Part shown: positions 23,995 to 37,030 of the stretch, in pieces
Layout: the number at the start of each line of letters is the position of its first letter
How positions within the stretch are numbered: the stretch's first letter is position 1
Source of the DNA: Siderastrea siderea
Taxonomy: Eukaryota > Cnidaria > Anthozoa > Scleractinia > Rhizangiidae
Assembly: GCA_964030785.1 (NCBI GenBank)
Contig: CAXIQD010000007.1
Location: 1-64,000, forward strand
DNA length: 64,000 nt
Direction of reading: 5' to 3'
The notes under the pieces: generated by a model
What the model was told of the DNA's origin: nothing
The model's database searches: none
The model's input: only the letters and a program-made list of their open reading frames with translations
Translations under genes and position numbers: made by a program

Positions 23995-25228
23995 TTACAG
24001 TCTTGCAGGATTTAAATGTAACGACATTGCTGACGGAATATCATCGAAAGTATGCCGTCCTTGCTTCGACAAGATTCTGAAATTTAAAAAATTCAGAGAA
24101 AATTTTGAAAGGTCCACATCACAACAACGGTCAATGATTCGGTTTATGCCATATTGGAAAGCGAGTAGTCCTGGCATTGACAGAGCTTCGCATGATTGTC
24201 ACAACATCCAAGTAATTCATCTTTAAGGAGCAGAGGTGTAAACCCAAAGTAACCCATGATCTTTTCTTGTCTTGTTTTACTACTTTGTTTGGATGCTGAC
24301 ATTTACATTCATCCAAACGCTTTTGACAGCATGCTAATGAACAATAACTTGTTAGAGAGGAGAAAGCATGAATATCATTCATACATAATTCCAAATTTAA
24401 AAGTGCAGGCTGCCTTGCTGCGGGGTTCAAAATGATATAGAGTTGCGAATCATCAGCATACATCATACAGTCCAATCCGTGAGCTTAAATGACGTCTTGG
24501 AGGGGTCCGAAGTAAAGGACAAAAAGCAGCGGGCCCAAAACTGAGCTTTGTAGGACACCTGATGTGAGTGACTCGACTTGGACTGAGCAGGTTTAATGAC
24601 AACCCTCTACAAACGACCATAGAGGTAGAACCTGAACCAGCTGAGCACCGTCCCTGTGACGCCAACCTGTGCTTTCATGATCTAAAGTGTCGAATGCAGC
24701 TGAAAGGTCAAGTAACACTAACAGCACCTCATTCTTATCATCAATAACACGCAAGATATCATTTTGAACACGCAGAAGCGCAGTTTCAGTGCTGTAGAAT
24801 TCACGATAACCTGATGTCGACTGGGGTAGAGGCCTTTCTCTGTAAGACAACTATGTACCTGGCCTGCAACAATCCTTTCCAACCTTTCGACACAAAAGGA
24901 AGATTAGTTATTGGTCGAAAGTTCGAGTATACCTCAGGATCGAACGATTCTTTCCTAATGAAAGGAAGAACACGACCTTCCTTAAAGGTCACGGGAAAAA
25001 AACCACTTCGCAGTTATGAGTTGAAAATGATGGTTATTGGCGCGAGTAACTCACTAAGGCAAGCTTGTAGGGTCCGTGTAGGAATGGGTTCTGAAGCACA
25101 TGACTTGGAAGGAGAATTCTGGATCGTCTTCCTCACAGACTCCAATGATACCTCCGCGAAGTCAGACATGGAACAGGTGCAGGAGGTGTCGATACTTACG
25201 GACATTGGAGGGATGGTTGTTCCAATGA
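23995..25228 (-). pseudogene. L2/CR1-like LINE reverse transcriptase relic
   Basis: On the minus strand, pieces of a non-LTR reverse transcriptase appear in order but in different frames: SCASEPIPTRTLQACLSELLAP (about 25,014-25,160), VTFKEGRVLPFIRKESFDPE with FRPITNLPFVSK (24,850-24,990), [14 protein letters not shown] and [17 protein letters not shown] (24,660-24,800), and MYADDSQLYI (24,430-24,470), which is the YxDD-type catalytic loop with alanine. Frameshifts and stops between the pieces make it dead. It lies between the arms of the inverted duplication and may mark the breakpoint. The intact-frame LINE at 52.85-55.54 kb is from a related family. Confidence 0.75.
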
Positions 25229-25745
25229 ATACGAGCGATTGCTTCATGCACTTCGGCAACATCGTGACTAACTGGAGATGCAGCTGCCTACACCAGCAGA
25301 TTGGTGAAGTGAATCCGCCAAGTGAATCCGAAGGGATTAAAATTTGTTTATGATCCTGCTGCAGTGTGCGGGGTGAGCGGTCCAGAGTGTGCCGAAATGG
25401 TACTCAGCTCCTTCGTCCATCATTATCATAAAAAGCAGTTGAGTAGATGTTTCCTGGAAGGCATCTAACTACGAAAGGACAGCGCTTCAGTATTTATTTT
25501 CACCTCCTTGATGTAGACCTCCTTGATTTCGAGCAAATGTTGCGTCATGGAAAGATCCACCCGAATGACGAAGTTTGGTGGACCATGCAGTATTCAAGTA
25601 CCGCTCCACATACTAATTGCATTGTAGGTAAGGTTTTAGTGGTGCACTTCTCTAATGTGGTAAGAATCAAACAAATGCTGGACTTGGGTTTGTTAAAAGA
25701 TTTCGAAAACATTGTCCTTATGGAAGTTGGTGAGGCTCTGCCTTA
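25229..25745 (+). pseudogene. Duplicated 3' fragment of the glycosyltransferase gene
   Basis: NTSDCFMHFGNIVTNWRC at the start and a stretch from RHLTTKGQRFSIYFHLLDV to LMEVGEALP match the C-terminal half of the gene at 22,393-23,466, in opposite orientation. The central part (25,300-25,460) has a small duplication of AGTGAATCCG and frame changes. The catalytic DDD region is absent, so this is a truncated pseudogene. Confidence 0.8.
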
Positions 25746-27326
25746 AACACTGTGGAATCACAGACGTCCCTTGAATTGTTCCTACATGTTTTTATGATAG
25801 CTTCAAAAATCAAAGCAAATGGCAGTGTTGCGGATACGTCTCACAAGCAACAATGTTATGTAGTTTTGAGACCCAATCGTTAGGAGAATAATCTTTATTT
25901 TAGGAGTGCAAACATTATTGATGCAGTATCTGTGTTACCGGATCAATGTAAATTTGTTAGTGCTATATTTTACTTTAAAACCAAATTCGAAACCATAGCA
26001 AGAGCTTGTCAATTTTATGTTACCTAAATTAGAAGATATACGTCAGTAAATTTGACTCAAAATTTTGATTTTTTTTTTCGGGCGCTTGTATGCAACCATA
26101 TTCTTAATAGATATTCCAATTTTGTCACCTAGTTTGCGGTATTAGTTAACAATGGATGGGGCCCTAGGGCTCTTTAATTTTTTGGGTAGGCTTCAGTGCA
26201 CTTTGGTAGAGTTTTACATGTCAAACTGTTTGCAAAGTGAAATGACAGCACTTCGGTATCAATTTTTTCTATGGGAAGTTGACCTCGTGACGTGAGTGAT
26301 TGTGCTTGGTGCGACTTTGGTGGGCCTTACAGAAGTCAGGCAACGCATCACACACTTTTTGACTGATTGCATTGTTTTTGACATTTTTGTGGTTCACTTT
26401 GCTCAGCTGAAGCCTCCCAGTATGCTTATTTGAAATATGACCCAAGCCAAACGCATGTCTCGAGGCGTTTGTACCAATTCTACAGCAAGTTGTTTTGTTA
26501 TCCTATACATCTTATGTTTATTGAAAGATTTTTACCTCCATCCAAGCATTTCTCATGGAGCTCATTTCTCTACTAGTATGCGTAGTGTGCGGCAGTCCTT
26601 GAATGGTTTTAATTTACAGTTTGCATGTCATGAATGTTTTGAGGCCCCAAGGCATGATATAAACAAAAAGGGAACACGTGCAGAGTAGCATGCTCCCTCA
26701 ATGTTATTTCACTAGAGGCAAGCTAATTTTGGCTCCTTCAAAACAAGGGAATCAACATATGTGAACCATATCCTGCTGGTTTAGGTTTCACGGCTAGTAA
26801 CTCAAAAGTAATTTTCTCCACAAAATACTGCATTTTAGCTCCTACAGACAAGCCACTGATGCCAGTGGAATAGTGAGCACCATAAAAGTAACAAAGCCAT
26901 TGAACTTGTAAGTCTGTCAGGTATTGTCTCCATATCAAATTCTTTATTGCAGTCTAGTAATTTAAAATTTGGTTTCATACTCGGCAACTAAAATGACTCG
27001 ACAACTATATGACCTCAATGAAGCTTTTCCGCGTACTAGAGGGCAAAACTATCGATAACTTTGTATTTTTATGCGAAAGCTTCGTGACTATGTTTCCTGC
27101 GCAGTTGGGTACGCTAGTTACCAGGCAACGGACACTGATAATGGCGTACTTGTCAACAGCTAACTAGCTGTACCTGACGAACTTCGAGCGGGTATGTCTT
27201 TAGAATTGTTAGAGAGTGTTACCAGATTAACTTACTAGGTTATTTGAGCCAGTATAAACACTGTACGAATGTACAAAGGTTAACTAGTAACTTGACTTCA
27301 TTAAATTGAAACCCGGTAAACGCTCA
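25229..27326 (+). repeat. Inverted segmental duplication, right arm (empty site for the 2.2 kb transposon)
   Basis: Matches 18,690-22,927 read in the opposite direction. It lacks the 2.2 kb element; near 25,962-25,985 the text runs TATTTTACTTTAAAACCAAA without interruption. A short stretch near 26,220-26,280 is absent from the other arm. Confidence 0.8.
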
Positions 27327-27338
27327 AATCTCACGGTC

Positions 27339-27536
27339 GTAACGAGGTATCGCAGCCCTACGATCAGCGATCACAGACCATGGGATCGGGATCAGCAGTT
27401 GTTGTTTTAGGGATCAGGGATCAGACTGTACCATATTTGTGGGATCAGGGAAGAAAATTGGTCAAGCCTTTGGAATCAAGGATCAGAAATTTGCGTACAA
27501 AAATGGGATCAGCGATGAACAAACATACCTCGTTAC
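27339..27536. mobile_element. Short TIR repeat filled with GGATCAG units
   Basis: GTAACGAGGTAT at the left is answered by ATACCTCGTTAC at the right. Between them GGATCAG or a near variant recurs about nine times at irregular spacing. Length about 198 bp. It abuts the end of the duplicated arm. Non-coding. Confidence 0.6.
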
Positions 27537-30500
27537 CATTACCAGCCTGAAATGTAAACACAACATAAGAGTTTGAATATCGCAGCAGGTTTTGAGTTCT
27601 CATTTCCCGTGTGGTCATTGAAGGAGCTATGTCACACTGCAAGACTGCGTATTGATTTCAATAAAATCTGTCGAAATTCTATTGATTTCCATTGTAATGA
27701 TGTGAACCAGCGCGCTCACGCGCATCAGAAATTGTTCCCATTCCGCCTAACCGGTATACATACATTTTAAAAGGGTAAAAAACATTATCGCAAGTACAGT
27801 AAACATCCCCAAGTAAGAACCTAGTTTTTAAGATCCTGTTAAAGCTAAAATTCGTCAGTTAGACGCTCTCTATATAAGAACCTTTTTAGCCTAAAATTTG
27901 AAACAGGTTCTTATTTTCTAAAATACAGTTATGAGCTCCCTATTGTGTTAATATATGCCTCGGGGCTTCAACATGTTCAAAAAATTAATAACAAGCCGAC
28001 TCTATAGCTAGATTTCTTTAACCTAATTTTTACCATTATATTCCAAATAATCGTGCAGATTCCACTGCACCCTATTTTTACTAATAAACTGAAAACGTGT
28101 ACGAAAACGGCTTACCTTCAGTTACAAAGCGACATTTTATTTCTCCTCAATTGTAACTAAAAATATTGGATACTACTGAGGTTAAAATCCTCCAAGAACT
28201 AATACATTTAACTCAGACCTGCAAACTCTATAATCTTTCCGTGCGCGTTTTGATCCTGGTTCTCATTTCTAATTTCTTCTTTAAAGACTTGTGGCCGGTG
28301 GATATTATGTAGGGCAGCCGACTGCTCACTTCTTGGCACTCATACATACACTTGACATCATCACTAAATCCAAACAACGCCTCCCGTTAAAAATTTGTAC
28401 AGATCACAAGCTGAAAATATCACTAATTGTTTACGATCAACGTTGCAGTGTTAATACAGCAACGTTCCTCTGTTAGCCTCTCTTAGGAATATCGAAGATC
28501 TGTCGAACATCAACGAAACACATAAAAGCTCACGGAAATAACCAGTTGTAGCAGCTGACGTGGCGCCACGTGACCACAAAATTTCGTGGTTGCTACGACA
28601 ACGAGGTAAAAATGGCTTCCCGTGGCGCAGCGGTTGTTCTAGCTGAACGTTTAGTTTAAGTTGGGGATAAATCTTCACATGAATTTAATGCCTGAAATGT
28701 CTCCTTTTCAAGACGTTTGCTGTCTCCAAGTTCTCATTCATCTAGAACAACAAAAGTTGTACGACTGATGCATCATCAGCGATACGTTTTTCAAGCGTTA
28801 TGAAGCGTAAGCCTCCGAGCGAAACGGCGCAACATCATCCAACATTCATGAATAGAGCTTTGTTGTACGAATGTTTCATTGCAATCAAGCTTTGTTGAAC
28901 ACCAGTCAATGTCATGAAGCATTCTTCGTTCCGAGAATTCAACAGTGTCGAATGATGTTGAATGGAAATTAAATGTCAAGTTCGTTCAGTCCAGGCTTAT
29001 CATGCTTTTTAGTTCCGTATTTGTCTTGCCCTTGCCAGAAAATTGTGTTAACAAGGCGAAGAGACAACAGCAGGCAACATTACCCTACCAGTCAGGGAGA
29101 GTCGTGAGGACCTCGTAATTGGTTGTATAAAATGGAATGATTAAAAGAGGAATGAAACTCACGATAACTAGGCGTGACGAGCTCGCAAAATCTAAGTTGC
29201 AATAAACGTGAAACACGAGATATTTGCTCAACCGATCGTGTGCGAATTTTAAACGTACACTGGTAAACCAATTGTCCTTGATTTGTATGGTTTTTAGGCT
29301 TCAAAGTACGGGACTATGACTACTGACTTTACTCCTGTAAGCCATGAATAATAGGCCAGGTTTTATTTCCAAAATTAAAGGCTTACAATAAAAACAATTA
29401 TTTGTTTTACTTTCCTGGCTTTCCAGGTGTTACCTGAGAATGTGCCATATTATAATAACAGGTTTAAGAAAGCAAGTAATTTTCTTTTTCAAGATCAGAC
29501 CATTTGTCAGTTCATGGGCAAGGTTGACTGGACAAGAAGCAAGTTTTCTCGGTCACATTTTTTTGCAAGTTGCCTTAAAAGTCCATCAGTTAAATCTACA
29601 ATTTTCTGTTTCAAATTACACATAGTTAACTAGCATATTCCACCTGTCAAATTGCCAGGTCAAACTGAGCTTTTACCAGTCAAACTCCCAAATTCACCAG
29701 ACATTTATTTGATGACAGGCTGTTAATAAAAACCTGCAAAGAATTAAAACAGATTTTATTAACACATGAGAACCAGGTTTGCTAATCCATAATTAGTTTC
29801 TTAATTAGACCAAAAAGAAACTGTTTGGAAATACAGAACTTGCGTACAGTGAAGCTGTAAGGCTTATCCTGGGAAGCTTCTATAGTCTCCCTTTGGCTAC
29901 AACCGTGGCCAATAAGAAGGCAAGCTACTTGTTGTTGTTAGAAGAAGGTCACAAGTTGCGTTCACAGTGTTCTCACACATGCAATTTTTGATAAAATTCT
30001 CCAAACTTGCCAATGAAATGTATTTAAGAAACAATTCCTTACAAAAGCACGCAAAGTTTTATTCATTGGTAATGGGGATGTGATCAGTTAAATGGAGCAA
30101 TCTTTTAAACAGATGGGACTTCATATGGATGGGTATTCAGTCAAGCGCAAAAATTACTCAGTAGATGTTTATACACCGAGTTAAATTTTAGGCTGCGAAT
30201 ACAGCCGGTAGGCTAGTTGAATTTACGTGTTTAGTAAAACAACAGCATAGAGTCGCTCACCAACTTTTCCTACTACGGGAATCTATTTTCTGTCCGGGAA
30301 CATCTTCATTCAGTGGCAAACGAAATTCAACAATGTACAGCAACCGATTCGAAATGCATGAGTGTCTAGGTCTTGTTTACATTTTATACGTAAAATTAAT
30401 TTATTTTTATCAACATCAGTGCACAACATTTAAAATGATCTCAACGTTTTATCAGTTGAAAACATGGTGGCTGCCTTCTGCATTCATTGGCTCAGCCTGA

Positions 30501-32164
30501 AAACACGAAAATCAAAAACGTGAAGAGAAAAAAGCTACTAACCCTGGTTCCAGAGGTTTTTCTTATTATTTCTCCACATGAAAAAACGAGTACCCACATA
30601 GTTCAGAAGAACAGGTAAGACAGTTTCAGTTGATCTCAAGTCTTTCCAACGTTTTAAAGTGCAAATAATGTTGAATATTTCAGAACGTAACTCACTGATT
30701 ATTCTCTTGCGACCTTGGCATTCCTTCCCGTTACTTTGTACCTTGCTCCTAGGTTTAAGAAGGCGACTTGTGGCAAGTCTAGAATACATACAGGACAGCG
30801 AAATTTCATGTGGAGGTTAAAGAGGAAGGGGGGTGGGGGGTCTGACCTAAATGACCAGTGGACGTTAAGCAGAGAGCCTGTGAATATGTTGACAGCCCCT
30901 TAGATTTCGAGAAACTTGCTCCATCATTTCATTGGCAAACGTCTTACATGTACTCAAAAAAATTTCTTGTAAATTAGAACTACAGATATCTTTATGTTTT
31001 CGTATCTAGGAAAAGATTCAACCAAAAAAGACACAACTTTTAGTTTCTGTTTAAAGCCGTGTTTCATTCCTTGGGGAAGGAACTAAGAAACAGAGTTTAA
31101 TTTATATTTTGGAATAAACCTGAATAAACAACTCGCCGACACCATGCTATCATACTCAAGTTTGCTTTACATAACCTTGTAACCGAAATCTTAACTCAGG
31201 GTGGAACACACGAACTCAGTGCATGTGTCAATGCGTACACGGCTAATATCTAAATTCAAGTTCTCTAAAGGTAAATGAGCATGTTTCAAGCCGTTTTAAT
31301 GCTCGTTGTTATTTCTACCGATAGATACAGCGAGTAAATAGAATTTAAACATACAGTACCTGAAGCTAAAGACAGCGTATAAGTCATGCGTAAACATGTG
31401 CCGGTTCCCCTCAAAGCTTTTCGACCACAATTTCTATTGAATAAAACCTTAACTTACCTTAGTGATATTGCCAAACACATCGAATTCTTCTTTTAACATC
31501 TCCCAGCACTAAATCGGCATAAACAACAAAATATCCCACAATTTATTGTCTGCTTCGAACACAAAATGAAGAAATTTTGACGTTCCGAACGTGCGCAGTG
31601 CGTAATTCAGCTTTGCCTCGTTCTGGTTTAAGGCACTCGCACCAGGTGTCTCAATTTCGGTTTGGTGCCCTGCCTCTCACGGTTTCGGAAAAAATTACAC
31701 GCATTATCGCCTTAAAAAAGACAAAACTAAGGAAAAGTTTCAACGTGGTTAAAAAGAGCATATACCCAAGCCTCTGGCAAAAGTCTATTTTTAGTTTAAA
31801 CTTCAAAAGGAGCCGAACAGGATACAATCCATTTTTTTAAGTGCACTTTTTACCAGCTTATGTTTGAAACAAAAAATATTAATGGCTATCTACAAATAAC
31901 CCAGAGAAATATGTACTGGATAAGTGGAATAAATTGCTCATTAATTGATCCTTATGTACTTTTAAATCAATATAAAATATTCCGGGCGCTCTGGTCGTGT
32001 GACCTATGTCGTCACAACAACGAAGCTGACAAGGAAATTATTTTCTTGTTATTTTCTATCAACATGCAAAATTTGGTTGAGTTGCGCTTGAAACTGACGA
32101 AGTCATTGACTCTAGGACTTAGTCCCCCATTTTTCTTTCGTTTATAACCAACGCAATTTTTATA
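27537..32164. other. 4.6 kb without a supported gene
   Basis: All open frames are short and none shows a known domain. An imperfect inverted pair (CAACATCATCCAACATTCATGAA near 28,830 and GAATGATGTTGAAT near 28,950) marks a probable MITE fragment at about 28,795-28,980. A G-rich stretch lies at 30,825-30,842. Host introns or intergenic DNA are likely. Confidence 0.45.
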
Positions 32165-35100
32165 TCCCATAATATCACCGCCCATTTCTAAATGACCCAT
32201 GACAATGTGCTTCTAACCACGTTCGTTGTCCAAATACGAAGTTTTGCAAGAATAAAAAGATAATTTAATAAAACACACTCCTCATCTAATCTACCTACCA
32301 AAACATCTTTTAAAGTGAAATCCTCACACTGACTAGAGAGTGTATATCATGAATTTTCAAAATGTTTCCAAAAGAGATTTGAAAAAGAGCATTCATAAAA
32401 TAAGTGATGAACCGTTTCTGACCCAGCCTCACAAAAAGTACAAAGATCATTTGGAACAAAACCTATCTTAGCTAAAAGATAATTTGTATAGGTAATGTCG
32501 CCTAAAATTTTAAATTGAAAACTTCTAAAAGTTTCAGATGAAAGCGACTTTATATTAAGAAAGGCGTTTGCAACACTTGAATCATCAAGGTCAAAGTCCT
32601 CTTTCAGTTTTTTGAAGCCTCTCGAAGGTTTTGCTTTTTCGGACACTAGCAAGTGATAAAACTGCTTACTTTCACTTGTTACTGGGTTAAAGATTTTTTC
32701 TCCACAGAAAAATTCTAACACTCCTGATTCCTTTTCAATCGAATACAAAGCCTTTAGGTGGGTAGGAATCGCACTTCGTACCCCTGTCCAGACTAAAAAA
32801 TTCGTATTTCTCAGTCCAACACCTATTGCATTGTTATAAGATTGTAGATTATCTTTATCGAATTGTAAATGATGGCAAAATAAAATTCCAGCTTTTACAT
32901 AGTTTGGATAATATATTGGTTTACCATCTATTTTTATGTTTTTATTATTCCAGATTATACTTTCGGAAACGGGAGGCTTTGTTGAAAAAGAGGCCCTAAA
33001 ATCAGCCCACCACTGAAGAAGCTCATTGTAAAATTTAGAATAGGTTTTGTAATCTTTAGCGTCATAATTACATCTGAACAAAAATTGGCCCCCCAAATCT
33101 TCAAGTGAGTAGTTAATATAAGCCTTCCAAGGCAACGAGCCTTCCGAGAAAAGTCTGCCAATCCAGGCCAGTCTTGATGTTTTAATTGAGGTTTCGATAT
33201 CTATTAAATCAAGACCACCGTGTTTCAAATCGTTTATTGTAGCTAGTCGAGCTATTTTATCTGGCCCTTTCCATAGAAAATTATAAATGATGGAATTGAG
33301 TTGTTTGATGAAATCCTCAGGGGTTGGCAGAATTGAAAACACATACAACATTTTTGGAATCAGAAGTGATTTGATAATCGTGACTTTGCCATACAGTGAG
33401 AGACCCCGGCAACTCCACAGCCTTGTCTGCATTCGGATATCTTTCAATTTATCATGCAGCAAATCCACCTCATTATACGTGAAGACAATCCCGGGGGCCT
33501 TAACGCTGTTGCACCATTTTAAACCAAGAGGTGTCTCTGTGTTTTGTCTAGACGAACCAATCCACATGGCTTCAGTTTTGGAATAGTTAACCTTCAAGCC
33601 AGAGCAGGATTCAAATTGTTCAAGTAAACGAAAAACCCGTTGGGCACACTCAAGATCGGGCACAAACATAATGAGGTCATCGACATACTGCACTAACTTA
33701 AATTCATCTTGTCCTATTTTAAGGCCTTGAATATTAGGTTTGCTCCGGATGGCAATTGCTAGAATCTCAGTTGCGATAATAAATAAATACGGCGACAACG
33801 GATCCCCTTGTCTAACTCCTCTTTGTAATTCAAAATACGGTGTACGGGTCCCGTTGTTCAACACACAACTAGATATGTTTCTATATAATGTCTCTACCCA
33901 TCGGACAAGATTTGGTCCTAAGCCGAACACATCTAGACATTTTAACATAAAATTCCAGGCAACACTGTCGAAGGCCTTTTCAAAATCAATGAAGAGTAAT
34001 ATACCAGGTATGTTTTCATTTTTTGTGAAATCCATAACATCTAAAATTGATCTCGCAGCTTCACCTATGAATCTTCCTTTCACATATCCCGACTGATTGG
34101 CATGAATAATTTCAGGAAGGACCTTAATAATTCTCGCCACAATTACCTTGGAAGAAATCTTGGCATCCACATTTATTAACGATATAGGTCTCCAATTTTC
34201 TAAATAGTTTCTGTCCTTTCCTTTCTTTTCAATAAGTGTGATGATAGCTTGCTTTTGTGAAGAAGACATTTCTTTTTTATCAAAGGCTTCATTAAACGAG
34301 TCAGTCATCAATTTACCTATTAAAGGCCAAAATACTTTATAAAATTCTATGGGGAGTCCATCATTCCCGGGCGTTTGACCTGTTTGAAAAGAACTTAAAA
34401 TATTTTCGCACTCTTGTAAAGTTATTTTCCCTTCGCAAGATGCGCTCAATTCGTCTGAGAGTCTTAAAATGTTGCAGTTTTCAAAAAATATCTTGGTGTC
34501 TTCACCATCCAAATTAATGGTTTGTTTACTGTACAACTTGCTGTAAAAACGATTTTGAGCGTCCATTATCTCAAAAGGATTCGTGGAAATCGTACCACTG
34601 AAATATAATTTTTCAATATGCTTCTTAATGCTATTTCGTTTTTCCAAATTTAGAAAATATTTACTATTTTTCTCCCCATGCTCATGCCATCTTACTCGGG
34701 ATCGGATGATAATCCCCTCAACTTTTTTATCATACAGAGCTTCGAGCTCATTTTTTAGATTTTCTGCTTCTAGTCTTGTTTCATCATTTGGGTTTTCCTG
34801 AAGACGTTTTAACGCGCTTTGGTATTTAAAATTAAGTTCTCCTCCTGCTGTTTGCTGTCCTTTGATACCTTTTTTGAATAAGCGATTGAACTCGTTTTAA
34901 TCTTGGATTTTATCCAGTCCCATTTAGATCTAGTACTTGACAAGTCGTTCGCTTCCTTTAACCAAATTGGCAGTTTGTTGTTTATCATGTCCACATAGTC
35001 TGGTCTGGTCAGTAGAGAAGTATCTAACTTCCAAAATCCTGGTCTTCTGTTGCCCTCTTGAATATCCTCGAGCTCTACTACTATCGAAGAGTGACCAGTT

Positions 35101-35756
35101 TTAATTGAAGCTAGATTATGTCAACTTTTGAAACTAAATCATGCAAATTATCTCAGATCAGCCAGTAATCGAGTCTGCAAAAAATAAATGGAGACATTTT
35201 GCTCCACGTAAAGCTACGAGTATTGGGGTTCTTAATGCGCCAAATGTCATGGAGACTAAACTCATTTTGAATGTTTTCAATTGAATTAATCACATGCTGC
35301 CGTGGGAGGATTTAAGGGACAATTGAAATCTCCATCCACCAGTCGTAAAGTTGACCACAAATTTTGATAAAAACAAATTGCCTCTGCGTCCTTATTTGGA
35401 CCATAAACGTTTATAAGACGGTAATTTTTGTCCTTGATTTTGACGTTTAGGGATAACAACCTGCCTTTGGAATCTGATAATTCTTGCTGAATAACAACAT
35501 CCAATTTATTCTTGATCAACAGAGCGACACCCGTCGCATTAGAAGTCCCATGTGAGAAGATAATTAGGGAGCCCCATTCTTTCTTCCATTGAGCTTCGCA
35601 GTTTTTTGTTGAATGTGTCTCTTAAAGAAAAATTACATTTTCTTTTTGTTTCCGACACCAAGTAAAAATTGCTCTACGTTTTCGAAAGTTGCCGAGGCCT
35701 CTGACATTCAGCGAAATCAATTTCAGGTTGTCTGGCTTAAACTTAGAGTTATCCAT
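32165..35756 (-). pseudogene. LINE ORF2: APE-type endonuclease and reverse transcriptase
   Basis: From ATG at 35,756 the endonuclease begins with LKLISLNVRGLGNFRKRR, then an in-frame TAA at 35,622-35,624 sits just before the ETHS motif, and NVYGPNKD and GDFNCPLNP follow to about 35,290. The linker contains INNKLPIWLKEANDL; a frameshift lies near 34,850. The reverse transcriptase then runs unbroken through EHGEKNSKYFLNLEKRN, ITLIEKKGKDRNYL, HANQSGYVKGR, LLFIDFEKAFDSV (catalytic Asp), GVRQGDPLSPYLF and QYVDDLIMF (catalytic YVDD). The zinc knuckle CTFCEAGSETVHHLFYEC lies at about 32,400. The TGA at 32,347 is probably premature, because the same frame continues with the family-typical LKDVLVG and LLNYLFILAKLRIW. 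Confidence 0.8.
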
Positions 35757-36079
35757 TAACGGCCTGTGGGCTAGTTGTTCCCGAGAGAGTAGATGTTATT
35801 GAAAACATTTTCATTGCATTAACGTGCTTGTAACATTTATAAATATTTAATCTGTGAAAAATGTGGAATTCTGCAAAACATGTAAACACAAACACACAAC
35901 AAACCACACACAAACATACAGACGAAAGCGTACTTACCACATTCAGGTTTTCCCAGTACACTTCCGCCGAGCCCTCCAATTTCTCGTTTAAGATTAGTAT
36001 TCGAGCTTAGCGTTTTAATAGTATGAATAATTTTATATTCTTAGGAAAAACAGTCTTCACTCCAATGTCTTTACTCAAC

Positions 36080-36740
36080 TTACACGTTCGATAGTGAAAA
36101 TGATTTTAGTTTTTCAGTGCCATCTTCTTTGTATAATATTTGAGCTGGAACACTCCACGGAATGAAGGCATAAAGCACATTTTCTCTCTCTTTTATATTT
36201 GTTAAATGGGTTTTTCTCAGTTCCGCGCGCTCCATCCGAACACTTTTCGAGACACCATCGGATATAAAAATAGAAGATTCCTTGTACTTGTTGTTCTTTA
36301 GTTTGGCCGCAGCATTCTTGAGGATGTAAACTTTGTCTGTGTACCGCAGGAGACAGACATGAATTGGTCTCGGTTTCGGTGTATCAGATGTCGACGGATT
36401 ATGTTTCAGTCTGGTTCTATGCGCCATCATCACCTCAATTCTCTCTTCCAACTGCATGTGACTGACAAGTAACTCCTTCTCAATAAATTCTTCCATTGAA
36501 GCGAAATCTTTCTCATATCCTTCTTTGACACCCCATACAACAAAATTGTTCCGTTTGGACCGATTTTCCAGGTCTTCCAGCTTACTCTTGAGAGTGTCCA
36601 CCTCTGTTTAATCTACTTTTGTTGCCAATTTAGCCTCCGACTCCTGAATTTTAAGGTTTGTCGCTGCAATACTTTGTTTTAATTCGTCCACCTCCTTTAC
36701 TAAAGTGCTTTGTGTTTCTTCGACCTTACTATTACAAGTG
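36080..36740 (-). pseudogene. LINE ORF1 (coiled coil plus L1-type RRM)
   Basis: A coiled-coil segment (KVEETQSTLVKEVDELKQ, about 36,620-36,735) is followed by an in-frame TAA at 36,608-36,610 and then LEDLENRSKRNNFVVWGV, the hallmark junction of L1 ORF1 between coiled coil and RRM. The C-terminal part has RTRLKHNPS, KPRPIHVCLLRYTDK and FISDGVSKSVRMERAEL. L1 ORF1 proteins are RNA-binding trimers needed for retrotransposition. It sits immediately 5' of ORF2 on the same strand. Confidence 0.75.
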
Positions 36741-36885
36741 GACTGGAAAAACAATGTTGTACTTATATATCGAAAGAGTGTAGTCTATAGCTATAAAAAA
36801 TAAAACTCATTAAAATTAGCATCACAGTGTAACCTTTAATGTTGACATTTTACGACTTAAACACGGAACGAATTTATAAGACTGA

Positions 36886-37030
36886 GGCTGAGGTGTTCAG
36901 CCTGTCAATCACAAATTCCAAGGGGTGCCGATGGAGGCATTTGATTGGCTCACTTGCCAGACCAAAAGGCCGGACATGCTTTCGAACGTACTTTCTCGCA
37001 TTACTCGCAAAATTGGTAGCCGATGAACAA
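36886..37030 (+). repeat. Dispersed repeat, copy 2
   Basis: Carries GAGGTGTTCAGCCTGTCAATCACAAATTCC followed by a GATTGG stretch and CTCGCATTACTCGCAAA, in the order seen on the minus strand at 7386-7513. It follows directly on the 5' end of the LINE. Confidence 0.6.

Larger units (their letters stand above)
32165..36760 (-). mobile_element. L1/Tx1-like LINE, full order present but decayed
   Basis: On the minus strand ORF1 (36,740-36,080), a ~320 nt spacer, then ORF2 with endonuclease, reverse transcriptase and C-terminal zinc knuckle (35,756-32,165) are present in the order expected of L1-like elements. At least four frame-breaking lesions occur, so the copy is inactive. No poly(A) or other 3' tail was resolved. 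Confidence 0.75.
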
